This document shows positions 16,024 to 25,235 of a stretch of DNA of 64,000 bases, in pieces. Origin of the DNA: Flavobacteriales bacterium (GTDB lineage Bacteria; Bacteroidota; Bacteroidia; Flavobacteriales; JASBRU01); contig JASBRU010000004.1 of the NCBI GenBank assembly GCA_030149285.1, positions 62,001 through 126,000 of the forward strand. Reading direction: 5' to 3'. A program made the translations under genes and the position numbers. The number at the start of each line of letters is the position of its first letter. Positions within the stretch are counted from its first letter, which is position 1. Under the pieces are notes generated by a model. That model had not been told where the DNA came from, made no database searches, and saw only the letters and a list, made by a program, of their open reading frames with translations.

Positions 16024-16118
16024 ATGCAATACCAAGCTATACTGGACGAACTATCTTAGAAATAAAATCATTACCAACACCTATTGCCATTGAATTAAAG
16101 GTAATTGCTACTATTTAG
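16024..16118 (+). pseudogene. Chimeric scar: 5' end of alkD-like gene joined to 3' end of ridA
   Basis: The first 29 bases, from ATG 16024, translate as MQYQAILDEL and match the start of the AlkD-like gene at 17351 (MQYQTILDEL; 3 nucleotide differences). From about 16048 the sequence shifts to another frame reading GRTILEIKSLPTPIAIEL and on to a stop at 16116-16118, which matches the last 24 residues of RidA (CRTTLEIKSLPTPIAIEL...). The junction falls in CGAACT, which both genes share in similar form. Differences from the intact ridA are mostly synonymous, so the copy diverged while functional and was broken later. It abuts the acyltransferase stop exactly as the intact ridA stop abuts the YiiX-like gene. 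Confidence 0.85.
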
Positions 16119-17269
16119 TTTTTTTGAGGCTTAGAAAAACGCTCCCTTAAATTGGTCATTGGTTTCTCGTAATACTTATACAGCAATGTAGCTACTACTA
16201 AGCTTACTACCCAGTAGGTGGTATACAATAGTATTGCCTCTTGTTTGTCAGTAAACCACTCGGGTACAAATTTATACTTATAGTGCTCTACAGTTTCTTT
16301 AACTAAAGATAAGTGTACCACATATAGTGCGTAAGAAACAATACTTATGTAGGTAATAAATTTATACAGTACTCCTTTACCACTTTTTATACTATTTAAA
16401 AATGGCAATGTAAAAAGTACACCAATAGGCACTCTCAGGTACAAAATTACAATGGTATTAATCCCAAAGTTGATTTCCCTATGAGCATCCGGTGCTATAA
16501 AAAGCGATAGTATTCTTACCTTAAAAAGTATGTACAGCCCTATAATAAATAAGGGTATTTTATACTTTGCCCATGTTTTGGGGTAGTAGTGGTATATATA
16601 GGCTCCTAGTACTCCGTACATAATACTGTCTAACCTGGTAACTACAACTTTTCTTATGTAAACACCCAGTTCATTTACCTGATCAATATCAAAGGTATAA
16701 TACCTATACAGCCTTGCCAGTATAGATGCCAAGATAATGGCAATAATAGTTGTAAGCAGTGCATACCTTGCTTTTAGCTTAAAACCCCTAATAAATATAT
16801 AAATAAGCAAGGGGGTTAAAAGATAAAACCACTCCTCTACAGCCAAGCTCCAAGATTCAATAAAAAACGAATTATCTGCTACCAAAAAGTTCTGTAAAAA
16901 AAGCGGAAACAAGTACAATTGGTTTATTTGGTGCCCAATAGTTAGGTGTATAATTGCTAGTAGTAATACAATAAACACATAGTTGGGTAGGGTTCTAAAC
17001 CAGCGCCTTAACCAAAAATTTAAGAGGTCTTTTTTGGTGAAATCGGTGTTTTCTAAGGTCCTTATCAAGATGCCGCCAATCAAAAAACCACTCAACACAA
17101 AAAAGGCAGAGACCCCATCAAACCTAAAAAAGTTATAGGCTTTGGGAGAAACAAAATCATAAGCATAGGTTTTGCCATGCCCATATACAACGGTAAGTAT
17201 AGCAATGGCTCTTAGAATATCTAAGCCAAAAATTCTTTTTTCGCTAAACTTTACTCCTAAAAATTGCAC
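16115..17269 (-). CDS. Acyltransferase-3 family membrane protein (OafA/YrhL type)
   Basis: This 384-residue protein has ten or so hydrophobic segments and the acyltransferase-3 landmarks: FGLDILRAIAILTVVYGHG at about 14-32 with the conserved His, a short FFVLSGFLIGG segment, and a WSLAVEEWFYLLTP block near 140. Such enzymes acylate sugars, lipopolysaccharide or other envelope glycans. The start is GTG at 17269; no upstream ATG fits. The gene stop overlaps the ridA-derived scar by four bases. No sugar gene is adjacent, so the substrate is unknown. Confidence 0.85.
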   Translation of the reverse strand: MQFLGVKFSEKRIFGLDILRAIAILTVVYGHGKTYAYDFVSPKAYNFFRFDGVSAFFVLSGFLIGGILIRTLENTDFTKKDLLNFWLRRWFRTLPNYVFIVLLLAIIHLTIGHQINQLYLFPLFLQNFLVADNSFFIESWSLAVEEWFYLLTPLLIYIFIRGFKLKARYALLTTIIAIILASILARLYRYYTFDIDQVNELGVYIRKVVVTRLDSIMYGVLGAYIYHYYPKTWAKYKIPLFIIGLYILFKVRILSLFIAPDAHREINFGINTIVILYLRVPIGVLFTLPFLNSIKSGKGVLYKFITYISIVSYALYVVHLSLVKETVEHYKYKFVPEWFTDKQEAILLYTTYWVVSLVVATLLYKYYEKPMTNLRERFSKPQKN

Positions 17270-17327
17270 CCGATAAATTTTGTTTATGCGAATCTAGTAA
17301 ATCCTTTTACTAAAAAAACCCGTTATT

Positions 17328-17345
17328 TATTCTAATATTAGAATA
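17328..17345. promoter_or_regulatory. 18-bp perfect palindrome before the AlkD-like gene
   Basis: TATTCTAATATTAGAATA is a perfect palindrome ending six bases before the ATG at 17351. A decayed form (TATTCCAAATTTATAAA) stands at the same distance before the alkD-derived part of the scar at 16024. It is a good operator candidate, but AT-rich palindromes also arise by chance. Confidence 0.45.
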
Positions 17346-17350
17346 CAAAC

Positions 17351-18049
17351 ATGCAATACCAAACCATACTAGACGAACTTAATAGGCTTGCCGAACCAGA
17401 AAAGGTGCTTTTTAAGCACAAAAAATACAATATTGTAGCCCACAATGCCTTGGGTGTTTACCAAAAAGACCTAAAAGAAATTGCCAAAAAAATAGGCTAT
17501 AATAATGCTTTAGCTATTCAGCTTTTTGATAGTGGTATTTACGAAGCCCGTATACTGTGCAGTAAACTATTCAATCCAAAAAACTTAACTAAGGAGTTGA
17601 TGGAAAAGTGGGTACAGACCTTTGAGAACTGGGAAATATGCGACTCTTTTTGCATGGGCTTATTTGCCAAAAGTGAACATGCTTATGAAAAAGCCCTAGA
17701 GTGGTCTCACAGAGAAGCTGAGTTTGAAAAACGAGCCGGCTTTGCCATTATGGCAGCCTATTGCATGGCCGATAAAAAAGCCGATAACAAAACATTTGAT
17801 GCATTTTTAGAACACATTACAGCTGAAGCAAGCGATGATAGACAATATGTAAAAAAGGCTGTAAACTGGGCGCTCCGTAATATTGGAAAAAGAAACAAAG
17901 ACCTCAACAGAAAGGCAATTTCTACTGCTGAAGAAATAAAAAAGCAGGGGACAAAACCCGCCATATGGATTGCAAATGACGCCCTAAAAGAGTTGCAATC
18001 TGAAAAGCTAAACATCTTAGAATACCCCAGACATATCTATAGAAACTGA
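17351..18049 (+). CDS. AlkD-like DNA alkylation repair protein (HEAT-like)
   Basis: This 232-residue, all-helical protein is of the AlkD/AlkC DNA glycosylase family. The central FENWEICDSFCMGLF (about 89-103) holds the Trp and Asp typical of the catalytic groove, and KKAVNWALRNIGK (about 167-179) is the other highly conserved HEAT-like helix. Members excise positively charged alkylated bases such as N3- and N7-alkylpurines without flipping them. An 18-bp palindrome lies just before the start, suggesting its own regulation. The 5' end of a divergent second copy is preserved in the scar at 16024. Confidence 0.85.
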   Translation: MQYQTILDELNRLAEPEKVLFKHKKYNIVAHNALGVYQKDLKEIAKKIGYNNALAIQLFDSGIYEARILCSKLFNPKNLTKELMEKWVQTFENWEICDSFCMGLFAKSEHAYEKALEWSHREAEFEKRAGFAIMAAYCMADKKADNKTFDAFLEHITAEASDDRQYVKKAVNWALRNIGKRNKDLNRKAISTAEEIKKQGTKPAIWIANDALKELQSEKLNILEYPRHIYRN

Positions 18050-18075
18050 GGACTTATAGGCTCTATATTTTTTCG

Positions 18076-18083
18076 TAATTTTG
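18076..18083 (+). promoter_or_regulatory. -7 promoter element of the ileS run
   Basis: TAATTTTG, a perfect TAnnTTTG, 33 bases before the ileS ATG at 18109. AAAGAAAGG lies in the leader, one of the few purine-rich stretches that could act as a ribosome binding site. Confidence 0.5.
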
Positions 18084-18108
18084 CCCACTTCTAAAGAAAG
18101 GCTTTTTG

Positions 18109-21100
18109 ATGCAAAAGAAATATCCCGAATATAAAAAGTTAGACCTCTCTGCGATCAACAAAGAGGTACTAAACTATTGGAAAGAAAATAACATCTTCGA
18201 AAAGAGTGTATCTACTCGCGAAGGCAATGATACCTTTACTTTTTACGAAGGCCCGCCTTCGGCAAACGGTATGCCCGGTATACACCACGTAATGGCACGT
18301 ACCATTAAAGATATTTTTTGCCGTTACCAAACCCTACAAGGCAAGCAAGTACACCGTAAGGCAGGTTGGGATACCCACGGTCTTCCGGTAGAGCTGAGTG
18401 TAGAAAAAGAGTTGGGCATTACCAAAGAAGACATCGGTACTAAAATTTCGGTAGAAGAATACAACCAAAAGTGCCGCGAAAACGTGATGAAATACAAGCA
18501 CGTTTGGGAAGATTTAACAGACAAAATGGGCTACTGGGTAGACATGAGCGACCCTTATGTAACCTATGATAATAAATACATAGAGAGTGTTTGGTACTTG
18601 CTAAGCCAGATGTATAAAAAAGACTTTTTATACAAAGGTTACACCATACAACCTTACTCTCCGGCTGCCGGTACGGGTTTAAGTACCCACGAGCTAAACC
18701 AACCTGGTACTTATAGAGATGTAAGTGATACTACGGTTACAGCTCAGTTTAAAATAGTAGCTGATGACGAAAAAGCGGCTGACTTAAGAGCAGCTGCAAA
18801 ATCAGATGTATACTTCTTGGCCTGGACCACAACCCCATGGACATTGCCATCAAACACTGCTTTGGCAGTAGGTAAAAAGATAGATTATGTGTTGGTAAAC
18901 ACCTACAACCAATACACAGGTAAACCCGTAAGTGTAGTATTGGCAAAAGACTTGTTTGGCAAGCACTTCCCAGAGAAGAATGCCGAGCTAAGCATGGATG
19001 AATACAAAGCCGGCGACAAAAAAGTGCCTTTTGAGTTGGTAAAAGAATACAAAGGTGCTGACTTAGAAGGTATCCGTTATGAGCAGCTATTGCCATATGC
19101 ACAGCCTACTGATGGCGATGCCTTTAGAGTAATCATCGGTGATTATGTAACTACCGAAGACGGTACCGGTATTGTACACATTGCGCCTAGCTTTGGTGCG
19201 GATGATAATCGTGTGGCAAAAATGGCTGGCATTGGTTCGCTTACCCTAGTAGATTTACAAGGTAAGTTTACCCAAGAAATGGGCGAGTTTGCAGGTGAGT
19301 ATGTAAAAGAAGAATACATAGATGAAGCTGATAAACCGGAAGACTACAAAAATGTAGACATCCGTATTGCCATAAAACTGAAAGAAGAAAACCTTGCTTT
19401 TAAGGTTGAAAAATATGTACACAGTTACCCACATTGTTGGAGAACTGATAAGCCGGTATTGTACTACCCGCTAGACTCTTGGTTTGTAAAAACCACATCG
19501 GTAAAACAGCGCATGATGGACTTAAACAAGACCATCAACTGGAAACCTGCTTCTACAGGTACAGGGCGTTTTGGTAACTGGCTAGAAAACTTGGTAGACT
19601 GGAATTTATCTCGTTCTCGTTTTTGGGGTATACCAATCCCGATATGGACTAGCGAAGACCGTACCGAGCAAAAATGTATTGGCTCTGCTGAAGAGTTGAG
19701 AGCTGAAATAGAAAAAGCTGTTGCAGTCGGCTTTATGGATAACAATCCATTGGCAGATTTTACACCGGGAGATTTCTCTAAAGAAAATTATGAGACTTTT
19801 GATTTTCATAAACCGTATGTAGATCGTATTATCTTGGTTTCAGACTCCGGCAAACCAATGAAGCGTGAATCTGATTTAATTGATGTTTGGTTCGATTCGG
19901 GTTCTATGCCGTATGCACAATTGCACTACCCTTTTGAGAACAAAGAGGAATTTGAAAACAACTACCCTGCAGATTTTATTGCCGAGGGGGTAGACCAAAC
20001 ACGTGGTTGGTTCTTTACATTACATGCCATTGCTACTATCTTATTCGATTCTGTGGCTTACAAAAATGTAGTGTCTAACGGATTGGTGTTGGATAAAAAC
20101 GGACAGAAAATGTCTAAGCGATTAGGCAATGCCGTAGATGCTTTTGATACCATAGAAACTTATGGCTCCGATGCTACCCGCTGGTACATGATTACCAACG
20201 CACAACCTTGGGACAACCTTAAGTTTGACCTAGAGGGTATAAAAGAAGTACAACGTAAGTTCTTCGGAACCCTATACAATACCTATTCTTTCTTTGCATT
20301 GTATGCCAATATTGATGGCTTTACGTATGCCGAAGAAGAAATGAAACTGGAAGACAGACCGGAACTGGATCGTTGGATTTTATCAGAATTAAACACCCTG
20401 ATAAAAGAAGTAAATACTGATTTTAGTAATTACGAGCCAACAGGTGCAGGTCGAAAAATGGAATACTTCTTAGAGAAGTTAAGCAACTGGTATGTACGCT
20501 TAAGCAGAAGACGTTTTTGGAAAGGCAGCTACGGACAAGACAAAGTATCTGCTTACCAAACCTTATATCACTGTTTAACGGCTATGGCAAAAATGATTTC
20601 GCCAATAGCACCGTTTTTCTCAGAGCGTTTGTTTGCTGATTTAAATGGTGTTTGCAATAAAGAAAACTGCGAATCTGTACACTTAAGCCTCTTCCCTGAG
20701 TACAATAAGTCTGCTGTAGATAAAGACTTAGAAATACAGATGGATTATGCACGACAAATAACATCGTTAGTGCTTTCTATCCGTAAAAAGGAAAACATAA
20801 AGGTTCGTCAGCCTTTAAATAAAATACAAATACCTACCGTTAATGCTGATGTAAAAGCCAAAGTAGAAGCGGTACGAAGTTTGATACTTTCTGAAGTGAA
20901 TGTAAAGCAATTGGAGTTTGTAACCGAAGAGGATACACAGTTGGTAAAAAACATGAAGCTGAACTTCCGCAACTTAGGTGTGAAGTATGGCAAGCTGATG
21001 AAGAGTATCCAACAACATACAGGAGCTAATAGCGATGCAGTAATTAAAGCTATAGAAACCGAAGGTGTATATAACTTTGATATTGATGGTGAAGCAGTAA

Positions 21101-21468
21101 GCCTTATGCCGGAAGATGTAGAGATTATACCGGTAGATATTCCGGGTTGGAAAGTAGCTACATCAGGTATACATACTGTGGCTTTGGATGTAACTATAGA
21201 TGATGATTTACGTGAAGAGGGTATAGCAAGAGAGCTAGTAAACCGTATACAAAACATGCGTAAAGAAATTGGCTTAGAAGTAACTGATAAAATAGAGCTG
21301 TCTATCCAAAGCAATGAGCAACTGGATAAGGCAATAAGTAATAATTTAGAGTACATATGTAACGAAACGTTGGCTGAAAAATTAAACATGGTAGAAGAAG
21401 CACCAAGCAATAATTTTTCTGTTGAGTTTGACGATATAATTACCTACATTGCCCTATCTAAAATTTAA
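18109..21468 (+). CDS. ileS: Isoleucyl-tRNA synthetase
   Basis: This 1119-residue class I synthetase attaches isoleucine to tRNA-Ile. The nucleotide-binding HIGH motif appears as PGIHH at about 56-60 after FYEGPPSANG, and KMSKS as GQKMSKRLG near residue 664-672; WDTHGLPVE and the CP1 editing domain (TTPWTLPSNTA) lie between. The anticodon-binding region (LSNWYVRLSRRRFW) and a C-terminal extension without an obvious zinc finger follow, as in the longer eukaryote-like IleRS type common in Bacteroidota. ATG 18109 is used rather than the TTG one codon upstream. It probably heads a run with the DksA-like gene, lspA and a glycosyltransferase; gaps are 12, 4 and overlap. Confidence 0.97.
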   Translation: MQKKYPEYKKLDLSAINKEVLNYWKENNIFEKSVSTREGNDTFTFYEGPPSANGMPGIHHVMARTIKDIFCRYQTLQGKQVHRKAGWDTHGLPVELSVEKELGITKEDIGTKISVEEYNQKCRENVMKYKHVWEDLTDKMGYWVDMSDPYVTYDNKYIESVWYLLSQMYKKDFLYKGYTIQPYSPAAGTGLSTHELNQPGTYRDVSDTTVTAQFKIVADDEKAADLRAAAKSDVYFLAWTTTPWTLPSNTALAVGKKIDYVLVNTYNQYTGKPVSVVLAKDLFGKHFPEKNAELSMDEYKAGDKKVPFELVKEYKGADLEGIRYEQLLPYAQPTDGDAFRVIIGDYVTTEDGTGIVHIAPSFGADDNRVAKMAGIGSLTLVDLQGKFTQEMGEFAGEYVKEEYIDEADKPEDYKNVDIRIAIKLKEENLAFKVEKYVHSYPHCWRTDKPVLYYPLDSWFVKTTSVKQRMMDLNKTINWKPASTGTGRFGNWLENLVDWNLSRSRFWGIPIPIWTSEDRTEQKCIGSAEELRAEIEKAVAVGFMDNNPLADFTPGDFSKENYETFDFHKPYVDRIILVSDSGKPMKRESDLIDVWFDSGSMPYAQLHYPFENKEEFENNYPADFIAEGVDQTRGWFFTLHAIATILFDSVAYKNVVSNGLVLDKNGQKMSKRLGNAVDAFDTIETYGSDATRWYMITNAQPWDNLKFDLEGIKEVQRKFFGTLYNTYSFFALYANIDGFTYAEEEMKLEDRPELDRWILSELNTLIKEVNTDFSNYEPTGAGRKMEYFLEKLSNWYVRLSRRRFWKGSYGQDKVSAYQTLYHCLTAMAKMISPIAPFFSERLFADLNGVCNKENCESVHLSLFPEYNKSAVDKDLEIQMDYARQITSLVLSIRKKENIKVRQPLNKIQIPTVNADVKAKVEAVRSLILSEVNVKQLEFVTEEDTQLVKNMKLNFRNLGVKYGKLMKSIQQHTGANSDAVIKAIETEGVYNFDIDGEAVSLMPEDVEIIPVDIPGWKVATSGIHTVALDVTIDDDLREEGIARELVNRIQNMRKEIGLEVTDKIELSIQSNEQLDKAISNNLEYICNETLAEKLNMVEEAPSNNFSVEFDDIITYIALSKI

Positions 21469-21480
21469 TGTATTACGATT

Positions 21481-21864
21481 ATGGCTACAAATGAAAAAGT
21501 ACGCTATTCGGATGAAGAACTAAAAGAATTTCGCACGCTGATTGAAGACAAGATCAAGAAAGCCGAAATTGATTTGGAGTTAATTAAAGGAGCATACGCT
21601 AACGATAAAAATAATGGAACAGACGATACTTCTCCAACGTTTAAAGCGTTTGAAGAAGGATCAGATACCATGTCTAAAGAAGCAAATGCGCAATTAGCTG
21701 CACGTCAGGTAAAGTTTATCCGCGATTTGAAAAATGCGCTAATCCGTATAGAAAATAAAACATACGGCATATGCCGTGTAACTGGCAAATTAATTGCCAA
21801 AGATCGCCTGAAATTGGTTCCGCATGCTACCTTAAGTATCGAGGCCAAAAACATGCAAAAATAG
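21481..21864 (+). CDS. TraR/DksA-family protein lacking the zinc-finger cysteines
   Basis: This 127-residue protein has an N-terminal coiled-coil hairpin (about 10-90) and the DksA-like C-terminal block YGICRVTGKLIAKDRLKLVPHATLSIEAK. Three of the four zinc cysteines are replaced (CxxC is C-RV-T and the second pair is S-IE-A), so no metal site can form. This variant is, to my knowledge, widespread in Bacteroidota. It probably binds the RNA polymerase secondary channel, although this is not shown. It lies 12 bases after ileS and 4 bases before lspA. Confidence 0.85.
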   Translation: MATNEKVRYSDEELKEFRTLIEDKIKKAEIDLELIKGAYANDKNNGTDDTSPTFKAFEEGSDTMSKEANAQLAARQVKFIRDLKNALIRIENKTYGICRVTGKLIAKDRLKLVPHATLSIEAKNMQK

Positions 21865-21868
21865 TTTA

Positions 21869-22525
21869 GTGAAGAAAGCACTGATTATCATTTTTGGAGT
21901 ACTAATTGCCGACCAAGTTTTAAAACTATGGATTAAGAGTACTATGGCCATTGGTGATGAAATTGAAATTACCAGTTGGTTTGTACTTGAGTTTGTAGAA
22001 AACCGAGGGATGGCTTTTGGACTTGAAATTTTTGGAAAATTATTTTTAAGTGTTTTTCGTGTATTAGCCGTAATAGGTATCGCATGGTGGCTTAGAAACC
22101 TTACCCGACAAAAAGCTCCGGGAGTAGTAATTGTAAGTGTGGCTCTTATTTTTGCAGGTGCACTAGGTAATATTATAGACAGTGCTTTTTATGGTTTGTT
22201 ATTTGGCGATAGCAACGGACAAATAGCAGAGTTTATGCCCGAAGGTGGTGGTTACGCCCCTTTCTTATACGGCAACGTAGTAGATATGCTTCATTTCCCT
22301 ATTGCCTCTTGGTACTGGCCGGACTGGGTGCCTTTTGTAGGTGGCACTTATCAACGTTTTTTCAGTGCTATTTTTAACATTGCAGACACCTCCATAAGTG
22401 TTGGTGTATTATTACTCATTATCTATCAGCGTAAGGCTTTTCCAAAAGACCCAATCAAAAAGGAGGATGAGGAAACTCAAGAAAACCCTTTTGAGCCTAC
22501 AGAAACTGTAATTGCCAATGCCTAA
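21869..22525 (+). CDS. lspA: Lipoprotein signal peptidase (signal peptidase II)
   Basis: LspA cleaves the signal peptide of prolipoproteins below the lipidated cysteine in the inner membrane. The 218-residue protein has four membrane helices and the two catalytic aspartates, D139 in GNVVDMLHF and D173 in FNIADTS; NRGMAFGL and GALGNIIDS are also typical. The stretch between about 108 and 135 is longer than in the enterobacterial enzyme, as usual in Bacteroidota. The start is GTG at 21869, directly after the DksA-like stop. Several lipoproteins in this window would be substrates. Confidence 0.93.
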   Translation: MKKALIIIFGVLIADQVLKLWIKSTMAIGDEIEITSWFVLEFVENRGMAFGLEIFGKLFLSVFRVLAVIGIAWWLRNLTRQKAPGVVIVSVALIFAGALGNIIDSAFYGLLFGDSNGQIAEFMPEGGGYAPFLYGNVVDMLHFPIASWYWPDWVPFVGGTYQRFFSAIFNIADTSISVGVLLLIIYQRKAFPKDPIKKEDEETQENPFEPTETVIANA

Positions 22526-23522
22526 AGGTTGCATCAGCATCCTTATGCCGGTAAAAAACACGGCAATTTATTTACACGAATGCTTAAATTCTATCCTTAA
22601 CCAAACTGAAACCAATTGGGAGTTATTTGCTGTAAACGATCATAGTACAGATGATAGCTTTTCTGTTTTACAAGCTTACGCAGATAAAGATCCTCGCATA
22701 AAAATATTTCAGAGTACTGAATCCGGTATTATTCCTGCCCTTAGGCTGGCTTACGCCAAAAGCACTGGTGAGTATATTACCCGTATGGATTCTGACGATA
22801 TAATGCCTGCTCATAAGCTAGGGCTAATGAAAAGCAAACTCATTACAGAAGGCAAGAATACCGTTGTAACAGGTTTGGTAGAATACTTTCCAAAAGAAGA
22901 GATTGGTGAGGGTTATTTAAAATACCAAAAGTGGTTAAACAAACTCACAAAAACCGAAGAGAGCTTTAAAGATATATACAGAGAATGTGTAATTGCATCG
23001 CCATGTTGGATGCTTCACAGAACTGATTTAGACATGTGTGAAGCCTTTGAGCCCAACAACTACCCCGAAGATTATGATTTGGTTTTCCGTTTTTATAAAT
23101 ATGGTTTAAAGCTTAAAACTGTACCTGAAATACTTCATCTATGGAGAGACCATGATGCCCGCACATCTCGCAACCATGAACATTATCAAGACAATTCGTT
23201 TTATCGTTTAAAACTGAATTACTTCTTAGAGTTGGAGCGTGATTTAAGTCGCCCCTTAGTGCTTTGGGGTACCGGAACTAAAGGAAAAAAATTAGCTCGT
23301 TTGCTAAATAAACTGAATGTTAAATATATATGGATGTGTAACAACAACCTCAAGTACGGACAAGTAGTTTTGGGCAAACCGATTGTTAATTATGAGCTAA
23401 CGCAAGACCTTGTAAATCCGCAAATTATTGTCTCTGTATCTTCACCTAAGGCGCAACCCATCATCAACAGGTATATGCGAATGATGGATTTAGAAAAGTA
23501 CCGCCATTACTGGTTTTTATAA
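22518..23522 (+). CDS. Family 2 glycosyltransferase with C-terminal Rossmann-like domain
   Basis: About 334 residues. The N-terminus ISILMPVKN, the nucleotide-sugar DxD-like segment TRMDSDD (about 92-98) and the PEDYDLVFRF acceptor motif define a GT-A (GT2) domain of about 230 residues. The rest (LVLWGTGTKGKKLARLL...) looks like a small nucleotide-binding Rossmann fold. ATG 22518 overlaps the lspA stop by 8 bases. It presumably transfers a sugar to an envelope glycan; donor and acceptor are unknown. The 184 bp that follow, to 23706, contain no visible gene. Confidence 0.85.
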   Translation: MPKGCISILMPVKNTAIYLHECLNSILNQTETNWELFAVNDHSTDDSFSVLQAYADKDPRIKIFQSTESGIIPALRLAYAKSTGEYITRMDSDDIMPAHKLGLMKSKLITEGKNTVVTGLVEYFPKEEIGEGYLKYQKWLNKLTKTEESFKDIYRECVIASPCWMLHRTDLDMCEAFEPNNYPEDYDLVFRFYKYGLKLKTVPEILHLWRDHDARTSRNHEHYQDNSFYRLKLNYFLELERDLSRPLVLWGTGTKGKKLARLLNKLNVKYIWMCNNNLKYGQVVLGKPIVNYELTQDLVNPQIIVSVSSPKAQPIINRYMRMMDLEKYRHYWFL

Positions 23523-23706
23523 ACATTTACACTATAACTTTAAAACTACTTAATGTGCTTTTCATGCTCAGGTAATTTTAGATACGCACCTTGCAGTAAA
23601 TTTTATAACATTATTTTGATGTAGAATTTGATATAATTCAACAAGAGTAAAATTTGCCTATGTTATTAATTTTCATAGCTTTATAATAAACTAAACATAT
23701 TTTTTA

Positions 23707-25230
23707 ATGCGAAATACATCCACATCTTTGTTTGATTTGGTTCAAAAAATGGATAAAGCCGAAAAAAGGTATTTCAAATTAAATGGAGCCACTTACGGAC
23801 AAAAAAATAATTATATAAAGCTATTTGAAGCTGTAGACCGTCAGAAAACTTACAAGGAGGAGTCCATTAAAAAACAATTTGAAAACGAGGCTTTTAGCAA
23901 CAATTTACATGTAACTAAACGAATATTATTCAACCAAATACTTAAAACATTAGTTCCTAACTTTTCTGACAAAAAGCACACCTTTAAAATTAGAGAGCTC
24001 ATCAGCTATGCCGAAATACTATTGCTAAAAGGCTTGTATAAAGAGTGCGCTGAGCAATTGGTAAAAGCTAAAAAAACAGCCCAAGAGTATGAAAGCCATG
24101 AGCAGTTGCTAGAAGTATTAAACCTAGAAAAGGACTTATTGCTTGCTGAGCCTCTTACCGATAAAATAGCTGAGGGCTTAACTACACTCACTAAAGAGCA
24201 AAGTCAGGTGCAAACTATACTATTAAATAAGCAGGTTTACTTTAACTGGCTACTAAATCTTTCATTGATAAAAACCACAGACACAGAAGGCAATGAGCAG
24301 TTAAAAATACTATCGGAAATTATTAAAGACCCATTGATGGGAGATGAAAGCATGGCTCTGTCTTATGAAGCAAAAACCATCTTCTATAAAATCCAAATAG
24401 CTAATGCCACTGTCAACAGAGATGCGACAGCAATTGGCAAATGGAATGAGCGTTTAATCAAGCATCTGGAAAGTAAGAATAAGTTGCTACAATACAGCTT
24501 AGACACCTACATTACTGCATTGCACAGCCTTGCAGAAACACAGTTGCAATTAGAAGATTTTGATGCTTTTAAACAAAGTATTGATTGCCTAAAAAACTTG
24601 AAATCTAACCCTTTATTAAATCGGCAAAATTTATTCGTCACCAACTTCATATCCCGAATGTTGGAGCTAGAGTATTTGAGTAGTACAGGTCAGTTTGAGG
24701 AAGCAATTGCACTGAGTGAAGAGTTAGAAACCTTAAGCGAAGATTATGCTCCTCTACTAGAAGTAGAGCATCTACTAAACTTGTACTACGATATTGCTTA
24801 CTGCTATTTTGGTGCAAACAAATATAAGTCTGCATTAAACTGGGTACAAAAAGCGCTTACAAATCAGGAGAAAAACCTGAATATAGAAGTAGTAAGCTAT
24901 GCCCGAATCTTGTACTTGGTTCTATTATATGAACGCTCTGACTATGATTTCTTAGAACATCAAATTAGTTCGGCCAGCCGATTCTTAAAAGCAAAAAGCA
25001 AACTCTATGCTGTTGAACAAATTTTTGTAAAACGCATGAATAAAATACTCATGCTAGATGACACACTTTCTGCTTCAGAGCAGTTTGCCAAGTTTAAAAA
25101 TGACTTGAATAATCTGGAAGGTATTCAAGCATTAAAACTAAACCCTTACTTTGATTTTATAAGCTGGGTTGACAGCAAAATAGAGAACATTCCTTTCGGA
25201 AAAACGCTACAGAAAAAAGTAAAAGTATAA
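23707..25230 (+). CDS. Helical-repeat (TPR-like) protein of unknown function
   Basis: I recognise no named family. The 507 residues are predicted all-helical, with repeat-like blocks (LLLKGLYKECAEQLVKAKKTA; YYDIAYCYFGANKYKSALNWVQKAL) resembling TPRs. The N-terminus is basic and conserved-looking (LFDLVQKMDKAEKRYFKLN) and there is no signal peptide, so the protein is likely cytoplasmic. Similar proteins of about 500 residues that begin the same way are familiar from Bacteroidota genomes without a function. It is convergent with asd, 5 bp apart, and has no operon partner. Confidence 0.65.
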   Translation: MRNTSTSLFDLVQKMDKAEKRYFKLNGATYGQKNNYIKLFEAVDRQKTYKEESIKKQFENEAFSNNLHVTKRILFNQILKTLVPNFSDKKHTFKIRELISYAEILLLKGLYKECAEQLVKAKKTAQEYESHEQLLEVLNLEKDLLLAEPLTDKIAEGLTTLTKEQSQVQTILLNKQVYFNWLLNLSLIKTTDTEGNEQLKILSEIIKDPLMGDESMALSYEAKTIFYKIQIANATVNRDATAIGKWNERLIKHLESKNKLLQYSLDTYITALHSLAETQLQLEDFDAFKQSIDCLKNLKSNPLLNRQNLFVTNFISRMLELEYLSSTGQFEEAIALSEELETLSEDYAPLLEVEHLLNLYYDIAYCYFGANKYKSALNWVQKALTNQEKNLNIEVVSYARILYLVLLYERSDYDFLEHQISSASRFLKAKSKLYAVEQIFVKRMNKILMLDDTLSASEQFAKFKNDLNNLEGIQALKLNPYFDFISWVDSKIENIPFGKTLQKKVKV

Positions 25231-25235
25231 GCGGC

